DNA of 64,000 nt from Hormoscilla sp. GM7CHS1pb (GCA_014323675.1 JACONN010000006.1:682001-746000); one strand, 5' to 3'. Positions 1 through 9,572 are shown, counted from the first letter of the stretch. Translations and numbers: made by a program. The notes: generated by a model from the sequence alone, not told the origin.

Positions 1-963
1 CGAGATGGACTGGATGAAGATACCAATGAGTTGTATATACCCGACTATCAGCGAGATATGATTTGGGAAGAAACTCGGCAGTCAAAGTTTATTGAATCAA
101 TTTTTCTAGGACTACCTATTCCCTATATTTTTGTTGCAGATCTGCGACCAAAGCAAGAAGATGATGAAGATGATTTAGCCCGGTTAGAAATTGTTGATGG
201 AACTCAACGTATCCGTACTTTAGACAGATTCCTCAATAATGAACTAAAACTGCGTGGACTAGAAAAGTTAAAGAATCTTAACAACTTCAAATTCAGCGAT
301 TTGCCCATGGCAAGACGGAGACGCTTCAACCGTGCTACCATTCGCATGATTGTGCTAACTGAGAAAGCTGATGAAGAAACGCGACGGGATATGTTTGAAC
401 GTATCAATACAGGTAGCGTCCAACTAAATGACATGGAGAAGCGTCGAGGTATATCTCCTGGCCAGTTTGTCAAACTTCTTGAAGAACTCGCCAAAACTCC
501 CAAATTTATTAAACTATGTCCTATATCAGAAACACTTGTCCGCAAACGCGAACCTGAAGAATTTGTGTTACGTTTTTTTGCCTACTTAAATAACTATCAG
601 AAGTTTGAAAGACAGGTTAATGTGTTTCTTAATGAATATCTAGAAAAACATAACAATGATGGAATTGACCGAGATGGTATGGGCTCTGAATTTCACAAAA
701 TGTTAGACTTTGTTGACAAATACTTTCCCAATGGATTTAGTAAATCCAAAGGTCATGTAAGAATACCAAGAATTCGCTTCGAGGCAATTTCTGTAGGTGT
801 TGCACTGGCTTTGAGAGAAAAGAGCGATCTCGAACCAAAATCAATGGCGTGGCTTGACTCACCAGAATTCAAGGAATATACCACCTCAGATGCAAGCAAC
901 TCCAGACCTAAAGTAAAGCGGCGTATCGAATATGTTCGCGATCGACTTCTCGGTAAATCATGA
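1..963 (+). CDS. DUF262 (GmrSD N-terminal-like) protein, 5' partial
   Basis: The frame is open to the first base of the window, so the true N-terminus lies outside. The visible part starts in the DUF262 signature (IPDYQRDMIWEE) and carries the family's VDGTQRIRTL motif about 55 residues later, followed by FERINTG. These are hallmark motifs of the DUF262/ParB-like fold found in GmrSD-type and related antiphage nucleases, where the domain acts in NTP-dependent DNA recognition or cleavage. The C-terminal part is not a recognisable HNH (DUF1524) domain, so this looks like a stand-alone DUF262 protein. It overlaps the following HEPN gene by 4 bases (ATGA), which argues for translational coupling. 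The family call is secure; the defence role is inferred. Confidence 0.85.
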   Translation, partial: RDGLDEDTNELYIPDYQRDMIWEETRQSKFIESIFLGLPIPYIFVADLRPKQEDDEDDLARLEIVDGTQRIRTLDRFLNNELKLRGLEKLKNLNNFKFSDLPMARRRRFNRATIRMIVLTEKADEETRRDMFERINTGSVQLNDMEKRRGISPGQFVKLLEELAKTPKFIKLCPISETLVRKREPEEFVLRFFAYLNNYQKFERQVNVFLNEYLEKHNNDGIDRDGMGSEFHKMLDFVDKYFPNGFSKSKGHVRIPRIRFEAISVGVALALREKSDLEPKSMAWLDSPEFKEYTTSDASNSRPKVKRRIEYVRDRLLGKS

Positions 964-1658
964 CAAGCACATTATTTCAGGACTTCAATGAACGCTCTCA
1001 GGAAGTGAGCAAATATTTTATGTTCTTGAAGAGTTTGGAGCAGGGGGCTACCAAATTAAGTATGGAAGGTAAGGGAGGAATCCCAAAAATCAAAGAAATT
1101 GATTCTGAGTTAATTAAGACGTTAAAAGCCAGTGGTTTTCTGTTGCTATATAACCTAGTAGAAGCAACAATGCGAAACGCGATCGAAGCAAGATTTTATG
1201 AACTACAAAGTCAAGGAGTTTCCTACGATCAAATTCGACCTGAACTCAAAAAAATTATCCTGAAAAACCTCAAGAAGCGAAACACAGAAAAAATATTTTC
1301 AAGTATAACAGCTATTGCGGTAGATATTATTGCTGCTGGATTTGAGAAAGAAGATCTTTTTTCTGGAAACGTTGATGCTAGAAAAATAAGAGATACGGCA
1401 AAGGAATATGGATTTTCATATCAGACTGACTATGCCAAAACAGGTAATGGAGAGGATTTATTGATAATTAAGTCAAATAGGAATGATTTAGCACATGGCC
1501 ATAAATCTTTTGCCGAGGTAGGGAAACAAAGAACCGCAGATGAGTTATTAAAGATTAAGGAGAAGACAGTCAGCTATTTAAGGGAAATATTGCAAAATAT
1601 TGAACAATATTTATCAAATAAAGAATACTTAGATTCATCGACTACAGGGACTCCTTAA
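960..1658 (+). CDS. MAE_28990/MAE_18760-type HEPN nuclease
   Basis: This 232-residue protein is all-helical in character and has the HEPN ribonuclease motif R-N-x-x-x-H near residue 177 (RNDLAHGHKS). N-terminal helices contain NLVEATMRNAI, typical of the RiboL-PSP/MAE_28990 HEPN branch. HEPN proteins of this branch are predicted metal-independent RNases in toxin or antiphage modules. The start codon lies inside the stop of the DUF262 gene, so the two are probably one operon. Its stop codon TAA shares the palindrome TTAA (1655-1658) with the stop of the convergent methyltransferase, an extremely tight arrangement. Function in immunity is inferred from family and neighbours. Confidence 0.8.
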   Translation: MTSTLFQDFNERSQEVSKYFMFLKSLEQGATKLSMEGKGGIPKIKEIDSELIKTLKASGFLLLYNLVEATMRNAIEARFYELQSQGVSYDQIRPELKKIILKNLKKRNTEKIFSSITAIAVDIIAAGFEKEDLFSGNVDARKIRDTAKEYGFSYQTDYAKTGNGEDLLIIKSNRNDLAHGHKSFAEVGKQRTADELLKIKEKTVSYLREILQNIEQYLSNKEYLDSSTTGTP

Positions 1659-2695
1659 TTAAATTGATGAATATGATTTAGGATACTATGAGCAATTACT
1701 TGACCGAGTTTGACCGGCACGGCATTCCCAATTAATCGCCCTACTAGAGAGAACAGCACCGGTTCATCAGGGGCGACAAACTGGTATGTTGGTGGAAAAG
1801 TTTGTAATAAGGCTGCTTCTCTCAGAGAGATAGCCCTATCTTGTTCGGGATGACCAAACCGACCATTGCCAAAACCAAAACACTGGGTAGTAATAGTTGG
1901 GCTAGGTTTATCCCATTTCATTCTACCATACACTGCTGGATAGGTTTTACCGCTCTTTTTTATGTGGCATTTGGCCATTAAGTCTTGAGGCCAATCTCGC
2001 CAAGTTCCTCCTGGTTTGGAAGCCCGAATACGGCGCAGATTTAGAGCCGAAAGCTTGCTACTTCTATGGAGGCGATCTATTGGAGAAGCTTGCCCCGCAG
2101 AAAGGGGTTCGAGATTTTCAATAGTTTGTCTGACTGTTTGGTAAGTATCTGGGTTATGTGTTGGTGCAATTAGGTTGATTTTACCAAATCTTGAAGCAAA
2201 TAAGACTAATCGCTTTCGAGATTGAGGAATTCCATAATCGAGACAGTTCACCTCATAATACTCAAAGCAATAGTTTAACTTTTTCAGCTGGGCGATAAAC
2301 TCCTGAAAAACTGAATGAAGTTTTAACTGAAGTACATTTTCCATTGAAATAATATCAGGTTCGCATTCTTCAATCAGACGAGCAAAATCTTGCAAAAGCT
2401 TCCACTTCGACGGCCGATCGTTATAAGGTCTTGAATAACTAGAAAATGGCTGACAAGGGGCGCATCCTGCTAATACTTTAATACTGCTTCCAGAAAAATG
2501 TTCTGCTAAATCAAGACCGCTGACATTTTGCACATCTTGCAATAGGAATTTGGCTTTATTGTTATGTTCGTATGGAAACTTACACGCGGGATCGATATCA
2601 TATCCAGCTTTGACTGGAAGACCTGCTTGCTCAAACCCATAGGTTAGTCCTCCAGCACCACAAAACATATCTACTGTGGAGATGCTTATAGCCAT
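1655..2695 (-). CDS. DNA (cytosine-5) methyltransferase
   Basis: The 346-residue protein has the ordered C5-methyltransferase motifs: motif I DMFCGAGGLTYGF near residues 9-21 (SAM binding), motif IV CAPCQPFSSY with the catalytic Cys at about residue 81, motif VI ENV at about 119, motif VIII QSRKRLVLF, and motif X LIGNAVPVKLG at the end. It methylates cytosine C5 in a short target set by the region between motifs VIII and IX; the target cannot be read from sequence. Size is normal. A GAGGGAG ribosome site lies just before the ATG. It converges on the DUF262-HEPN pair, so it may be the self-marking half of a restriction-like cassette, or an orphan enzyme. Confidence 0.92.
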   Translation of the reverse strand: MAISISTVDMFCGAGGLTYGFEQAGLPVKAGYDIDPACKFPYEHNNKAKFLLQDVQNVSGLDLAEHFSGSSIKVLAGCAPCQPFSSYSRPYNDRPSKWKLLQDFARLIEECEPDIISMENVLQLKLHSVFQEFIAQLKKLNYCFEYYEVNCLDYGIPQSRKRLVLFASRFGKINLIAPTHNPDTYQTVRQTIENLEPLSAGQASPIDRLHRSSKLSALNLRRIRASKPGGTWRDWPQDLMAKCHIKKSGKTYPAVYGRMKWDKPSPTITTQCFGFGNGRFGHPEQDRAISLREAALLQTFPPTYQFVAPDEPVLFSLVGRLIGNAVPVKLGQVIAHSILNHIHQFN

Positions 2696-2759
2696 TCACT
2701 CCCTCTTGTTAGGATATGCGATCCAATGTCGTCGTATTGCGTAAGAATAAAAACACTGA

Positions 2760-3093
2760 TTACTCTGCCAGTGGGACAATTAACTCGGAAAACCTGTTAA
2801 AATCATCAACATTATTTGTCAGCAACTCACCAATTCCATAAACTAGCATAGTTGCCACAATATTAGCATCATGGACCTGTGCGCCACCGATAGTAATTTC
2901 TTCCATAAGCGTCAACAGCCTTTCAGTCACCTGCGGACTATCTTCAGCTATAAAAAAGTGGTTGGTAAAATATCTAATCTCGACAGTAAGCTCCCTTAAT
3001 GGCATTTATAGCTGCCAAGTGAAAAGGAGACTCGATAATGCTGGCAGATACAAGGATGTTGGTGTTGAGAAAGACAGCAATTTAGCCCATCAT
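2760..3093 (-). pseudogene. VapC-type PIN toxin, decayed
   Basis: The C-terminal half is a good PIN-domain tail (VHDANIVATMLVYGIGELLTNN, then DDFNRF). Upstream on the same strand, in another frame, is a PIN N-terminus (VFLNTNILVSASIIESPFH). The presumed start ATG at 3093 overlaps the antitoxin stop (TAATG), but codon 4 is TAA. After residue ~35 the frame shifts and roughly 45 family residues are missing between the two halves, including the region with the middle acidic residues. Nonsense codon, internal deletion and frameshift together make this a true pseudogene rather than a sequencing artefact. Confidence 0.75.
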
Positions 3094-3339
3094 TAATACA
3101 TATCCTCCCGTCTCAGAGAAAGATCGGCAGGCCAAGTTCCTACCGTAATCGCAGAAAAGTCTAGCGGTGGACGTTCTTTCTTTGTGGTTGGTTTCTCTGT
3201 CACTGCTTTCTCTGTCACCAAATTTTCTCCGAGCAATCGCCAACCGTATTTGATGTTCTCCTGGCAAAATATCCGGCGGCAATTTCAAGGTAATTGTACC
3301 CTCTGCATTCACCGTGGCAATGGTTTCAATTGTTTTCAC
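3093..3339 (-). pseudogene. Cognate antitoxin of the PIN toxin, frameshifted
   Basis: The N-terminus (MKTIETIATVNAEGTITLKL, then PPDILPGEH) is that of small cyanobacterial VapB-like antitoxins. A one-base frame change near residue 35-40 separates it from the expected C-terminal toxin-binding tail, which can be read in the next frame as ERPPLDFSAITVGTWPADLS followed by LRREDMY and a stop at 3093-3095. The unbroken frame instead runs to 3082 through non-family sequence. The stop TAATG overlaps the toxin start, the usual coupling of this operon. With the toxin also broken, the locus is a dead toxin-antitoxin pair. Confidence 0.7.
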
Positions 3340-3431
3340 AATATCTCTCCTCTAACCAACATTTATCTTTCACTATTATCATATACAAAGATTCAAAATT
3401 AAAAATACATACCGATCGTATGTGACTTAAC

Positions 3432-3466
3432 ATGAGAAATCCGCTCTTATAGCGCGGATTTCTCAT
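3432..3466. terminator. 13-bp perfect inverted repeat, possible bidirectional terminator
   Basis: ATGAGAAATCCGC at 3432-3444 and its reverse complement at 3454-3466 flank a 9-base loop. It lies between the 3' end of thf1 and the start of the antitoxin pseudogene. No clear T-run follows on either strand, so it could be a repeat palindrome instead of a terminator. Confidence 0.45.
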
Positions 3467-3525
3467 CAGACTGCCTATTTGTGGTTTTACTTCCAGGTTA
3501 AACCTAGCTTAATCTTACTTCCCTG

Positions 3526-4264
3526 TTACTCTTGGGGAGTATCGGAGGCTTGGCCTTCTTCAGTCGAGTCACCTTGAGATAATGGTGCATTTTTTTTCCT
3601 TCAGGCGCTGTTCTTGTTTTTTCCGATCGGCCTGGAGAATATCAGCCATCACACTGCGTGCCTGGTTCATTTTTTCCAGATTTGAGCGGTACAACTCCAG
3701 GTCTTTTTGCAGTTTATCCTTTGGCAAATTCAGGGTATCGCAGACTTGTTTGAGCGCAGATGCCAACTCTTTTTCGTCTTTCACCATCTCCGGGTTGGCC
3801 ATTTGCAGCAAATTGAACAGACCAATGGCAAACAGACGGCTATACTTAAACTTCGGGTTAGAGGCGATCGCCTGGGCCATTTCCCGCAACTGTTCGGTAC
3901 CTGGGGCAGTATCGGACAGGGTCAGACCCGCCAGTATTGCGGGCCCATTAGAACCGGTTGCCACCCCTTGTAACCGCTGAGCATCCTCTTGATAGCGTTG
4001 CGGATCGTCTCCCAGGGCCTTACAGAGGGAATTAAAAATAGAGACCTTATCATCTGGAGGGGTATAGCCCTGCATAAACTGGTCAAAGGAGGATACTACA
4101 CCCAAAGCATAGATCGGGTCGTAGCGAAAATCCACATTTACCCACAGCAAGTGCATTTCCACCATCAACTCTTCCACCACCCGCCGATAGATCGAATTGA
4201 TCGGACGAGTGTGGAGGCTATAGAAAGATCGCTTAGTATCTGAAAAAGTGGGGACGTTATTCAC
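3526..4264 (-). CDS. thf1: Thf1/Psb29 photosystem II biogenesis protein, frame break near 3' end
   Basis: The sequence from GTG 4264 (VNNVPTFSDTKRSFYSLHT) through DPIYALGVVSSFDQFMQGY is the Thf1/Psb29 (Psp29) family, a thylakoid-associated protein needed for PSII assembly and repair and for FtsH stability. The frame continues upstream to 4390 with non-family sequence, so GTG 4264 is preferred. Near the C-terminus an eight-base A-run (T-run 3590-3597 on the + strand) shifts the frame to an early stop at 3569. With seven A's the frame continues as NAPLSQGDSTEEGQASDTPQ E to 3526, which has the expected acidic hydrophilic tail. The break is therefore probably an indel in the homopolymer or transcriptional slippage. 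Confidence 0.85.
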
Positions 4265-4503
4265 TTGCAGAATCTTTTTGGAGAACGTGATCCCATTTTC
4301 TCTCGGACAGGCTACTTTGCCAACCCTATCCTTTCCCCTGACCGAACAGGCTCCCGAGCCGCCCTTACGGCCAAAACAGCCAAGTCTCACTTACGAGACT
4401 GGCGACAACCATTGCCCGATCGCCCATTATCTGGTAAGCAGCAGCATCATTATGCGCCGGGGGCCAAAGAAGCTGGGACCCGGGCGGCGCTTCCGGCTAC
4501 TTG

Positions 4504-4860
4504 CTAACTGGTAACTCTAGGTACGCCTTCCAGGGCATCATCTTCAGTCTCAAAAATTTCAAAGACCGAATCCATCATCGTGACCTCAAACACCAGTTTA
4601 GCGTCTGGATGCACATTACAAATGCGGAAACTCCCTTTGACTTTCTCCGCGTCTCGCATCCCTGCCACCAGGGATGTCAGACCCGAACTATCGATGAAGT
4701 TAACCTCACCGAGATTGACTACTACATGACGACTGAGTTTAGAAATACACTCCTGTAACTTCAGGCGAAATTGCCAAGCCGTGGTTATATCCAGGCGTCC
4801 TGTCGGCGCCAATACGATAATTGTTGTGCCGTCTTGGGTTGTATATGTTTTTTGCTCCAT
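4504..4860 (-). CDS. STAS-domain anti-sigma factor antagonist
   Basis: 118 residues forming a single STAS domain. The phosphorylation-site region reads NFIDSSGLTSLVAGMRDAEK, with the Ser-Ser pair in the position of the SpoIIAA phospho-serine. Such proteins bind an anti-sigma factor or kinase in the unphosphorylated state and release a sigma factor; in cyanobacteria they also belong to partner-switch pathways linked to inorganic carbon and stress. No kinase or phosphatase partner is adjacent. It lies upstream of thf1 on the same strand with about 240 bases between them, so co-transcription is possible but unproven. Confidence 0.85.
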   Translation of the reverse strand: MEQKTYTTQDGTTIIVLAPTGRLDITTAWQFRLKLQECISKLSRHVVVNLGEVNFIDSSGLTSLVAGMRDAEKVKGSFRICNVHPDAKLVFEVTMMDSVFEIFETEDDALEGVPRVTS

Positions 4861-5214
4861 CTGGGTCGTCTACCCTCTTCTAGGAATTGTGGACTTTTGG
4901 GTTGATCTGAGAATCTCTCTTGACTGACAACAACCCCACTACCAAGGACAAAAACTGCCTGGAGTTGGTTGATTGCCCAGTCAAGGTCCGATCCCTAATC
5001 TGCGAAAAGCGCCTCGTTCCTCATACTAACCGTAACTAAGACGCCAAGGACGCTCTTATTCCCCACTCCATGCCCACATAGTTTAAGCCAATTCCAGCCA
5101 GCTAGAAAGCCCCGCTCTGCCAAGGCTTGTGGGAGTGTGAATGCAACTGTTTTTCCTCAAGTCTCTCTTTCCATCTTACTACCACAACCACAATTTGTCT
5201 CCTGCTGTCCCATA
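4861..5214. other. Gene-free spacer between hemF 3' end and STAS gene
   Basis: No coding potential with family resemblance and no tRNA-like fold was seen in these 354 bases. It must hold the promoter of the leftward STAS gene and the end of the hemF transcript, but no clear -35/-10 pair or terminator stem can be assigned. Confidence 0.5.
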
Positions 5215-6275
5215 CTATGCACCAGACCAAGAAGCCCAGTCTTGGGGTTTCAAGAACCGCTCATACAGCTGAGCTTCCGGTGTATTTGCTTCCGGTTGAT
5301 AGCAGTATTCCCAGCGTACCAGAGGCGGCAAAGACATGAGAATCGACTCCGTGCGTCCGTTTGTTTGCAGCCCAAAGATGGTTCCCCTGTCATATACGAG
5401 ATTGAACTCTACGTATCGACCCCGGCGATAGAGCTGAAACTGGCGTTCGCGGTCTCCATACTCCATCGACCGGCGGTCTTCCACAATTGGCCCATAACCA
5501 TCTAAAAAGCTATTACCACAAGCTTCGACAAAACTGAATAGCTTTTCCCAGCTGCGAGGTTCTGGGGTTTCGAGTTGCTGGCTATAAACAGCAGCTGGAC
5601 CATTTGCATCAGGACCACGATACAGCGCACCCCTACCATCTTGATAATCAAAAAATATGCCACCTATGCCCCGCATCTCCTGCCGGTGTTTCAGGTAAAA
5701 ATATTCATCACACCAGCGCTTGAATACGGGGTAATACTCCTGATGGTGAGCATCACAAGCTGATTTTATGGTTTTGTGGAAATGGGCGGCATCCTCAGGA
5801 AACGGATAGTATGGAGTCAAATCGATCCCACCACCAAACCACCAAACCGGTCCTGCCTCAAAATACCTATAATTAAGGTGTACCGTGGGCACGTAAGGAT
5901 TGCGAGGATGCAGCACCATAGAAGTACCAGTGGCATAAAATCCATGACCGGCAGCTTCTGGTCGCTGTTTCAAGATCGAGGGCGGTAACTGGGAGCCCCA
6001 AACCTGAGAGAAATTGACGCCACCTTGCTCAAAAACCCCCCCTCTCGGAGCACTCTGGAGCGACCTCCGCCCCCTTCTGGGCGCTCCCAGCTATCTTCAC
6101 GGAAAGTTTCCTTACCATCGAGCTTTTCCAATCCTTGACAAATATCGTCTTGCAGCTGCTGCATAAACTTGCTGACCCTGGTTTGGGAATCGACGGGAGG
6201 TATATCCGGTTTTTGGGAATCCGACGGGGGAATTTCGGTAGATGTAGTGGTTGTCGTAGTCGAAGACATTGTCAT
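5215..6275 (-). CDS. hemF: Aerobic coproporphyrinogen III oxidase, frameshifted in a G-run
   Basis: HemF converts coproporphyrinogen III to protoporphyrinogen IX with O2, in the cytosol. Two frames together give a full-length protein: residues 1-~78 start at ATG 6275 with a Thr-rich leader, then RVSKFMQQLQDDICQGLE and EDSWERPEGGGGRSRVLREG G; the rest continues as VFEQGGVNFSQVWGSQLPPS, HGFYATGTSMVLHPRNP, WFGGGIDLTPYYPF and the C-terminal RVERGT-like YDRGTIFGLQTNGRTESILM. The break lies exactly at seven G's (C-run 6036-6042 on + strand); eight G's restore the family sequence. An indel in sequencing is the likely cause because the rest is perfectly conserved. The SRPBCC gene is divergent, 108 bases away. 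Confidence 0.9.
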
Positions 6276-6383
6276 AAACTCAATATTTCTCGTTCGAGCA
6301 GTACGGTACGGTAACTGCGAATGATGCTAACCTAGCCTAACCTGAAAGTTGCCCTCAGAGCAAAATGGGATGCCGATGAGCAA

Positions 6384-6914
6384 ATGAAAGAATTTTTGTC
6401 CAAATTAATCCGTCTAAATCGTAAAAAGGTTCGGTGTTCTCTGGCGAGGACCTATCGAACTATTAGTTCTGCCTCTGTCGATGACCTGTGGCAGAAAGTC
6501 GTCGATCTGGCTGACGTATCCTGGCATCCGCTGATTGCCAGAACCAATCTCCCCAAGGGGCTAGTAGCTAAACCGGGACTGATTTATCGGGCTGTAACGC
6601 GATTGAGTCCGATTCCCATCCGGATCTTTGTCGAGCGGGTACGACCACGAGAGCTGTTAAGTATCAGAATTTTAGCTATGCCAGGGATAGAGGAGCGAGT
6701 GATCTACAAGGTAGAGTCTACCCTGTGTGGTACCAGCATTTCCTATTCCGTGACCTTGCGGGGCTGGTTGTCGCCAGTTATCTGGTCGCTGATCCGACCC
6801 TATGCGGCTCGCGTGGCCTCTGCTTTAGCTCAGGCGGCTGAACGAGCTGCCCTGCAAGGGAGACAGTCAGATTCCCTCTCTGGTGGCAGCAGCTCTATTG
6901 ATTTTGGATTTTAA
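6384..6914 (+). CDS. SRPBCC-family protein (conserved in cyanobacteria)
   Basis: 176 residues with the START/polyketide-cyclase-like SRPBCC layout: N-terminal beta strand plus helix (RTYRTISSASVDDLWQKVVD), a central run of alternating beta strands (IRIFVERVRPRELLSIRILA and YKVESTLCGTSISYSVTLRG) and a long C-terminal helix (RVASALAQAAERAAL). The fold makes a hydrophobic ligand pocket; the ligand is unknown. Start ATG 6384 is chosen because the upstream ATG at 6366 is quickly followed by a stop. It is divergent from hemF, which hints at a tetrapyrrole or membrane-lipid link, but this is only positional. Confidence 0.65.
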   Translation: MKEFLSKLIRLNRKKVRCSLARTYRTISSASVDDLWQKVVDLADVSWHPLIARTNLPKGLVAKPGLIYRAVTRLSPIPIRIFVERVRPRELLSIRILAMPGIEERVIYKVESTLCGTSISYSVTLRGWLSPVIWSLIRPYAARVASALAQAAERAALQGRQSDSLSGGSSSIDFGF

Positions 6915-7108
6915 ACTATAAATTTCTCCTTCCAGAGCAAAATCGCCAAAATCGCCCTTCCCACTGGTGATTTTCCCCAAACCGTAGCGGTCCTCCTAGG
7001 GACCAGCTGCCCAGCATCAGCTAGTCAGCATCAAGTGCCCTTGAAAATGTTAAGATTTGATAAGATGAGAAGACCCTGATTGTTGCCGCTAGGGTAGATA
7101 ACACCATA

Positions 7109-8188
7109 ATGTCTATCACGCTTGATACTAGCTCCGTTTTAGAAGTGTTACGACCGGTGCAAGACCCGGAGATCCGCCAAAGTTTGGTGGATCTGAACAT
7201 GATTCGTAATGTAAAAATCTCCGAGGTAGGCAAGGTGAGCTTCACCTTAGTGCTGACCACGCCTGCTTGTCCGTTGCGGGAATTCATCGTCGAAGACTGT
7301 ACCAAAGCTGTTCGGCAATTGCCCGGCGTACAGGATGTCAGTGTAGAGGTGACGGCGGAGACGCCCCAACAGAAAAATACTTTGCCCGACGTCCGTGGAA
7401 TAGACGGGGTAAAGAATATTGTAGCGATTTCCAGCGGTAAGGGCGGAGTGGGCAAGAGTACCGTTGCGGTCAATGTAGCGGTGGCCCTGGCCCAAGTGGG
7501 TGCCAAAGTCGGTCTAATTGATGCAGATATCTATGGACCGAATGCTCCGACCATGCTAGGACTAGAATCGGCTCAGGTCATGGTACGGGAATCTTCTCAA
7601 GGAGAAGTGCTAGAACCAGCATTTAATCACGGCGTTAAGCTGGTATCCATGGGATTTTTGATTGACAAGGACCAACCGGTAATTTGGCGTGGCCCAATGC
7701 TGAATGGGGTCATCCGTCAGTTTCTCTACCAGGCCCAGTGGGGTGAGTTGGACTATTTGATTGTGGATATGCCGCCGGGAACGGGGGATGCCCAGCTGAC
7801 TCTGACTCAAGCGGTGCCGATGGCGGGGGCAGTAATTGTGACGACGCCTCAGAATGTGGCCCTGCTGGACTCCCGCAAGGGATTAAAGATGTTTCAGCAA
7901 TTGGGAGTGCCGGTGCTGGGAATTGTGGAGAATATGAGCTATTTTATTCCACCGGATCGGCCAGATAAGCAGTATGATATTTTTGGTTCTGGCGGTGGCG
8001 CCAAAACTTCCCAGGAATTGCAGGTGCCTCTGTTGGGCTGCGTGCCCCTGGAAATTGCCCTCAGAGAAGGAGGCGATCGGGGCTCTCCCATTGTAGTGGC
8101 CAATCCAGATTCGGCCTCAGCTCAAGCCCTAGTGGCGATCGCCCAACAGATTGCGGCCAAAGTATCTGTTGCTGCCCTAAGTAGTTAG
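7109..8188 (+). CDS. mrp: Mrp/ApbC-family iron-sulfur cluster carrier ATPase
   Basis: 359 residues: an N-terminal MIP18/DUF59 domain (residues ~5-90, with TTPACPLREF including Cys54) fused to a ParA/MinD-like P-loop ATPase with the deviant Walker A SGKGGVGKST at 109-118 and the switch region VDMPPGTGDAQLTL. Members bind and transfer [4Fe-4S] clusters to apoproteins in the cytoplasm. The CxxC pair present in the E. coli protein is absent here (ENMSYFIPPDRP). That absence seems usual for the cyanobacterial branch. The start at ATG 7109 fits the family N-terminus. It is followed by a repeat-bearing spacer and rodA. Confidence 0.92.
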   Translation: MSITLDTSSVLEVLRPVQDPEIRQSLVDLNMIRNVKISEVGKVSFTLVLTTPACPLREFIVEDCTKAVRQLPGVQDVSVEVTAETPQQKNTLPDVRGIDGVKNIVAISSGKGGVGKSTVAVNVAVALAQVGAKVGLIDADIYGPNAPTMLGLESAQVMVRESSQGEVLEPAFNHGVKLVSMGFLIDKDQPVIWRGPMLNGVIRQFLYQAQWGELDYLIVDMPPGTGDAQLTLTQAVPMAGAVIVTTPQNVALLDSRKGLKMFQQLGVPVLGIVENMSYFIPPDRPDKQYDIFGSGGGAKTSQELQVPLLGCVPLEIALREGGDRGSPIVVANPDSASAQALVAIAQQIAAKVSVAALSS

Positions 8189-8272
8189 CGTAGGATAGGC
8201 GTCTCGCCTGTCCTACGCGATCTATGGCTGGCGCCACGCTGCGCGATCGGACAGGCGGGACTTGTCCTACGC
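8188..8272. repeat. Two related hairpin repeats between mrp and rodA
   Basis: GCGTAGGATAGGCG at 8188-8201 pairs with CGCCTGTCCTACGC at 8205-8218. A second, similar hairpin is formed by GGACAGGCGGG and TTGTCCTACGC at 8249-8272. The two share the sequence family TAGGACAGGCG, a dispersed palindromic repeat. The first stem directly follows the mrp stop and could terminate transcription, though no T-run follows. Confidence 0.6.
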
Positions 8273-8286
8273 AATCAACAACTGAA

Positions 8287-9572
8287 ATGTTGCAAAAATC
8301 ACCAATCAGAAATTACTGGATCTCCGCATCAGAACCCTGGCAGCAGATAGACTGGTTACTATTTCTGTTGCCAGTGGGTCTCACGGTGTTTGGAGGAATA
8401 ATGATCCGCAGCACGCAATTAAATCTGGGACTAAATGACTGGTGGCCACACTGGTTCGTGGGTGGGATTGGATTAGCACTGGCGGTATTGCTCGCCCGCT
8501 GGCGTTATCAAATCCTGATGCGGTGGCAGTGGACGATATACGCTCTCACCAATCTCCTAAATCTGGCGGTGATCTTTATCGGTACCACCTCCGGGGGGCA
8601 CAGCGCTGGATTACTGTTGCTGGCTTCAATGTTCAACCCTCGGAATTTGCCAAGTTAGGGTTAATTATCACTCTGGCGGGTATCCTACAAGCCAAAACGG
8701 CTGATACCATTGGTACGCTCCTCAAAACCCTGGGGGTCGCTGCTATTCCCTGGGCCTTGGTGTTTTTGCAACCAGACTTAGGAACTTCACTGGTGTTTGG
8801 GGCGATCGCCCTAGGAATGCTTTACTGGAGCAATACCAATCCCGGTTGGTTGGTGCTGCTGATTTCCCCGATCGTCTCAATAGTTTTGTTCAACCTGTAT
8901 CTCACCGGATGGTTTATCTGGGCCGCAATCATCATATTGATTGCCTGGTTTACCTTACCGTGGCCACAATGGGGAGCATTAGGTGCCCTCTCTGGAAACG
9001 TGCTGGCTGGGGAATTCGGACAGCTTCTCTGGGAGAGCTTATTGAAAGACTATCAAAAAGACCGGCTAATACTGTTCCTGAATCCGGAACAAGACCCCTT
9101 GGGAGGAGGATACCACCTGATCCAATCTCGGATCGCCATTGGTGCTGGTCAACTTTGGGGACAGGGACTCCACCAGGGAACTCAAACTCAGCTTAACTTT
9201 ATTCCCGAACAGCATACTGATTTTATCTTCTCCGCCGTTGGTGAAGAGTTTGGCTTTGTGGGCTGTATTGTCGTGCTGTTCGTCTTCTGGTCGATCTGCC
9301 TGCGAATGGCTTTCGTCGCGCACAATGCGTCAGACAACTTTGGTTCCTTACTGGCAATTGGCGTCTTGACGATGATAGTTTTTCAGATGCTCGTTAACAT
9401 TGGTATGACCATTGGTCTGGCCCCCGTTACTGGCATCCCACTGCCTTGGATGAGTTACGGTCGTTCAGCCTTACTGACAAACTTTATTGCCATTGGGCTA
9501 GTAGAATCGGTGGCCAACCACAGACAGCGAACTAGCTTGTTTGCAGGGCATCAAAGGAAACATCAGCGCTGA
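8287..9572 (+). CDS. rodA: Rod shape-determining glycosyltransferase RodA, frameshifted in a G-run
   Basis: RodA is the SEDS-family peptidoglycan polymerase of cell elongation, an integral membrane protein with about 10 helices. The first frame (from ATG 8287: MLQKSPIRNYWISASEPWQQ) gives the first transmembrane helices up to AVIFIGTTSGG. The second frame resumes AQRWITVAGFNVQPSEFAKL, the SEDS signature, and runs to the end with QPDLGTSLVFGAI, ESLLKDYQKDRLILFLNPEQ and GIPLPWMSYGRSALLTNFIA. The switch is at six G's (8593-8598); seven would restore GTTSGGAQRW. An indel is much likelier than loss of an essential gene. Confidence 0.9.

Noticed and set aside
8243..8272. Alternative rodA start at 8224
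   Set aside because: The segment before ATG 8287 is the dispersed TAGGACAGGCG hairpin and is not RodA-like.
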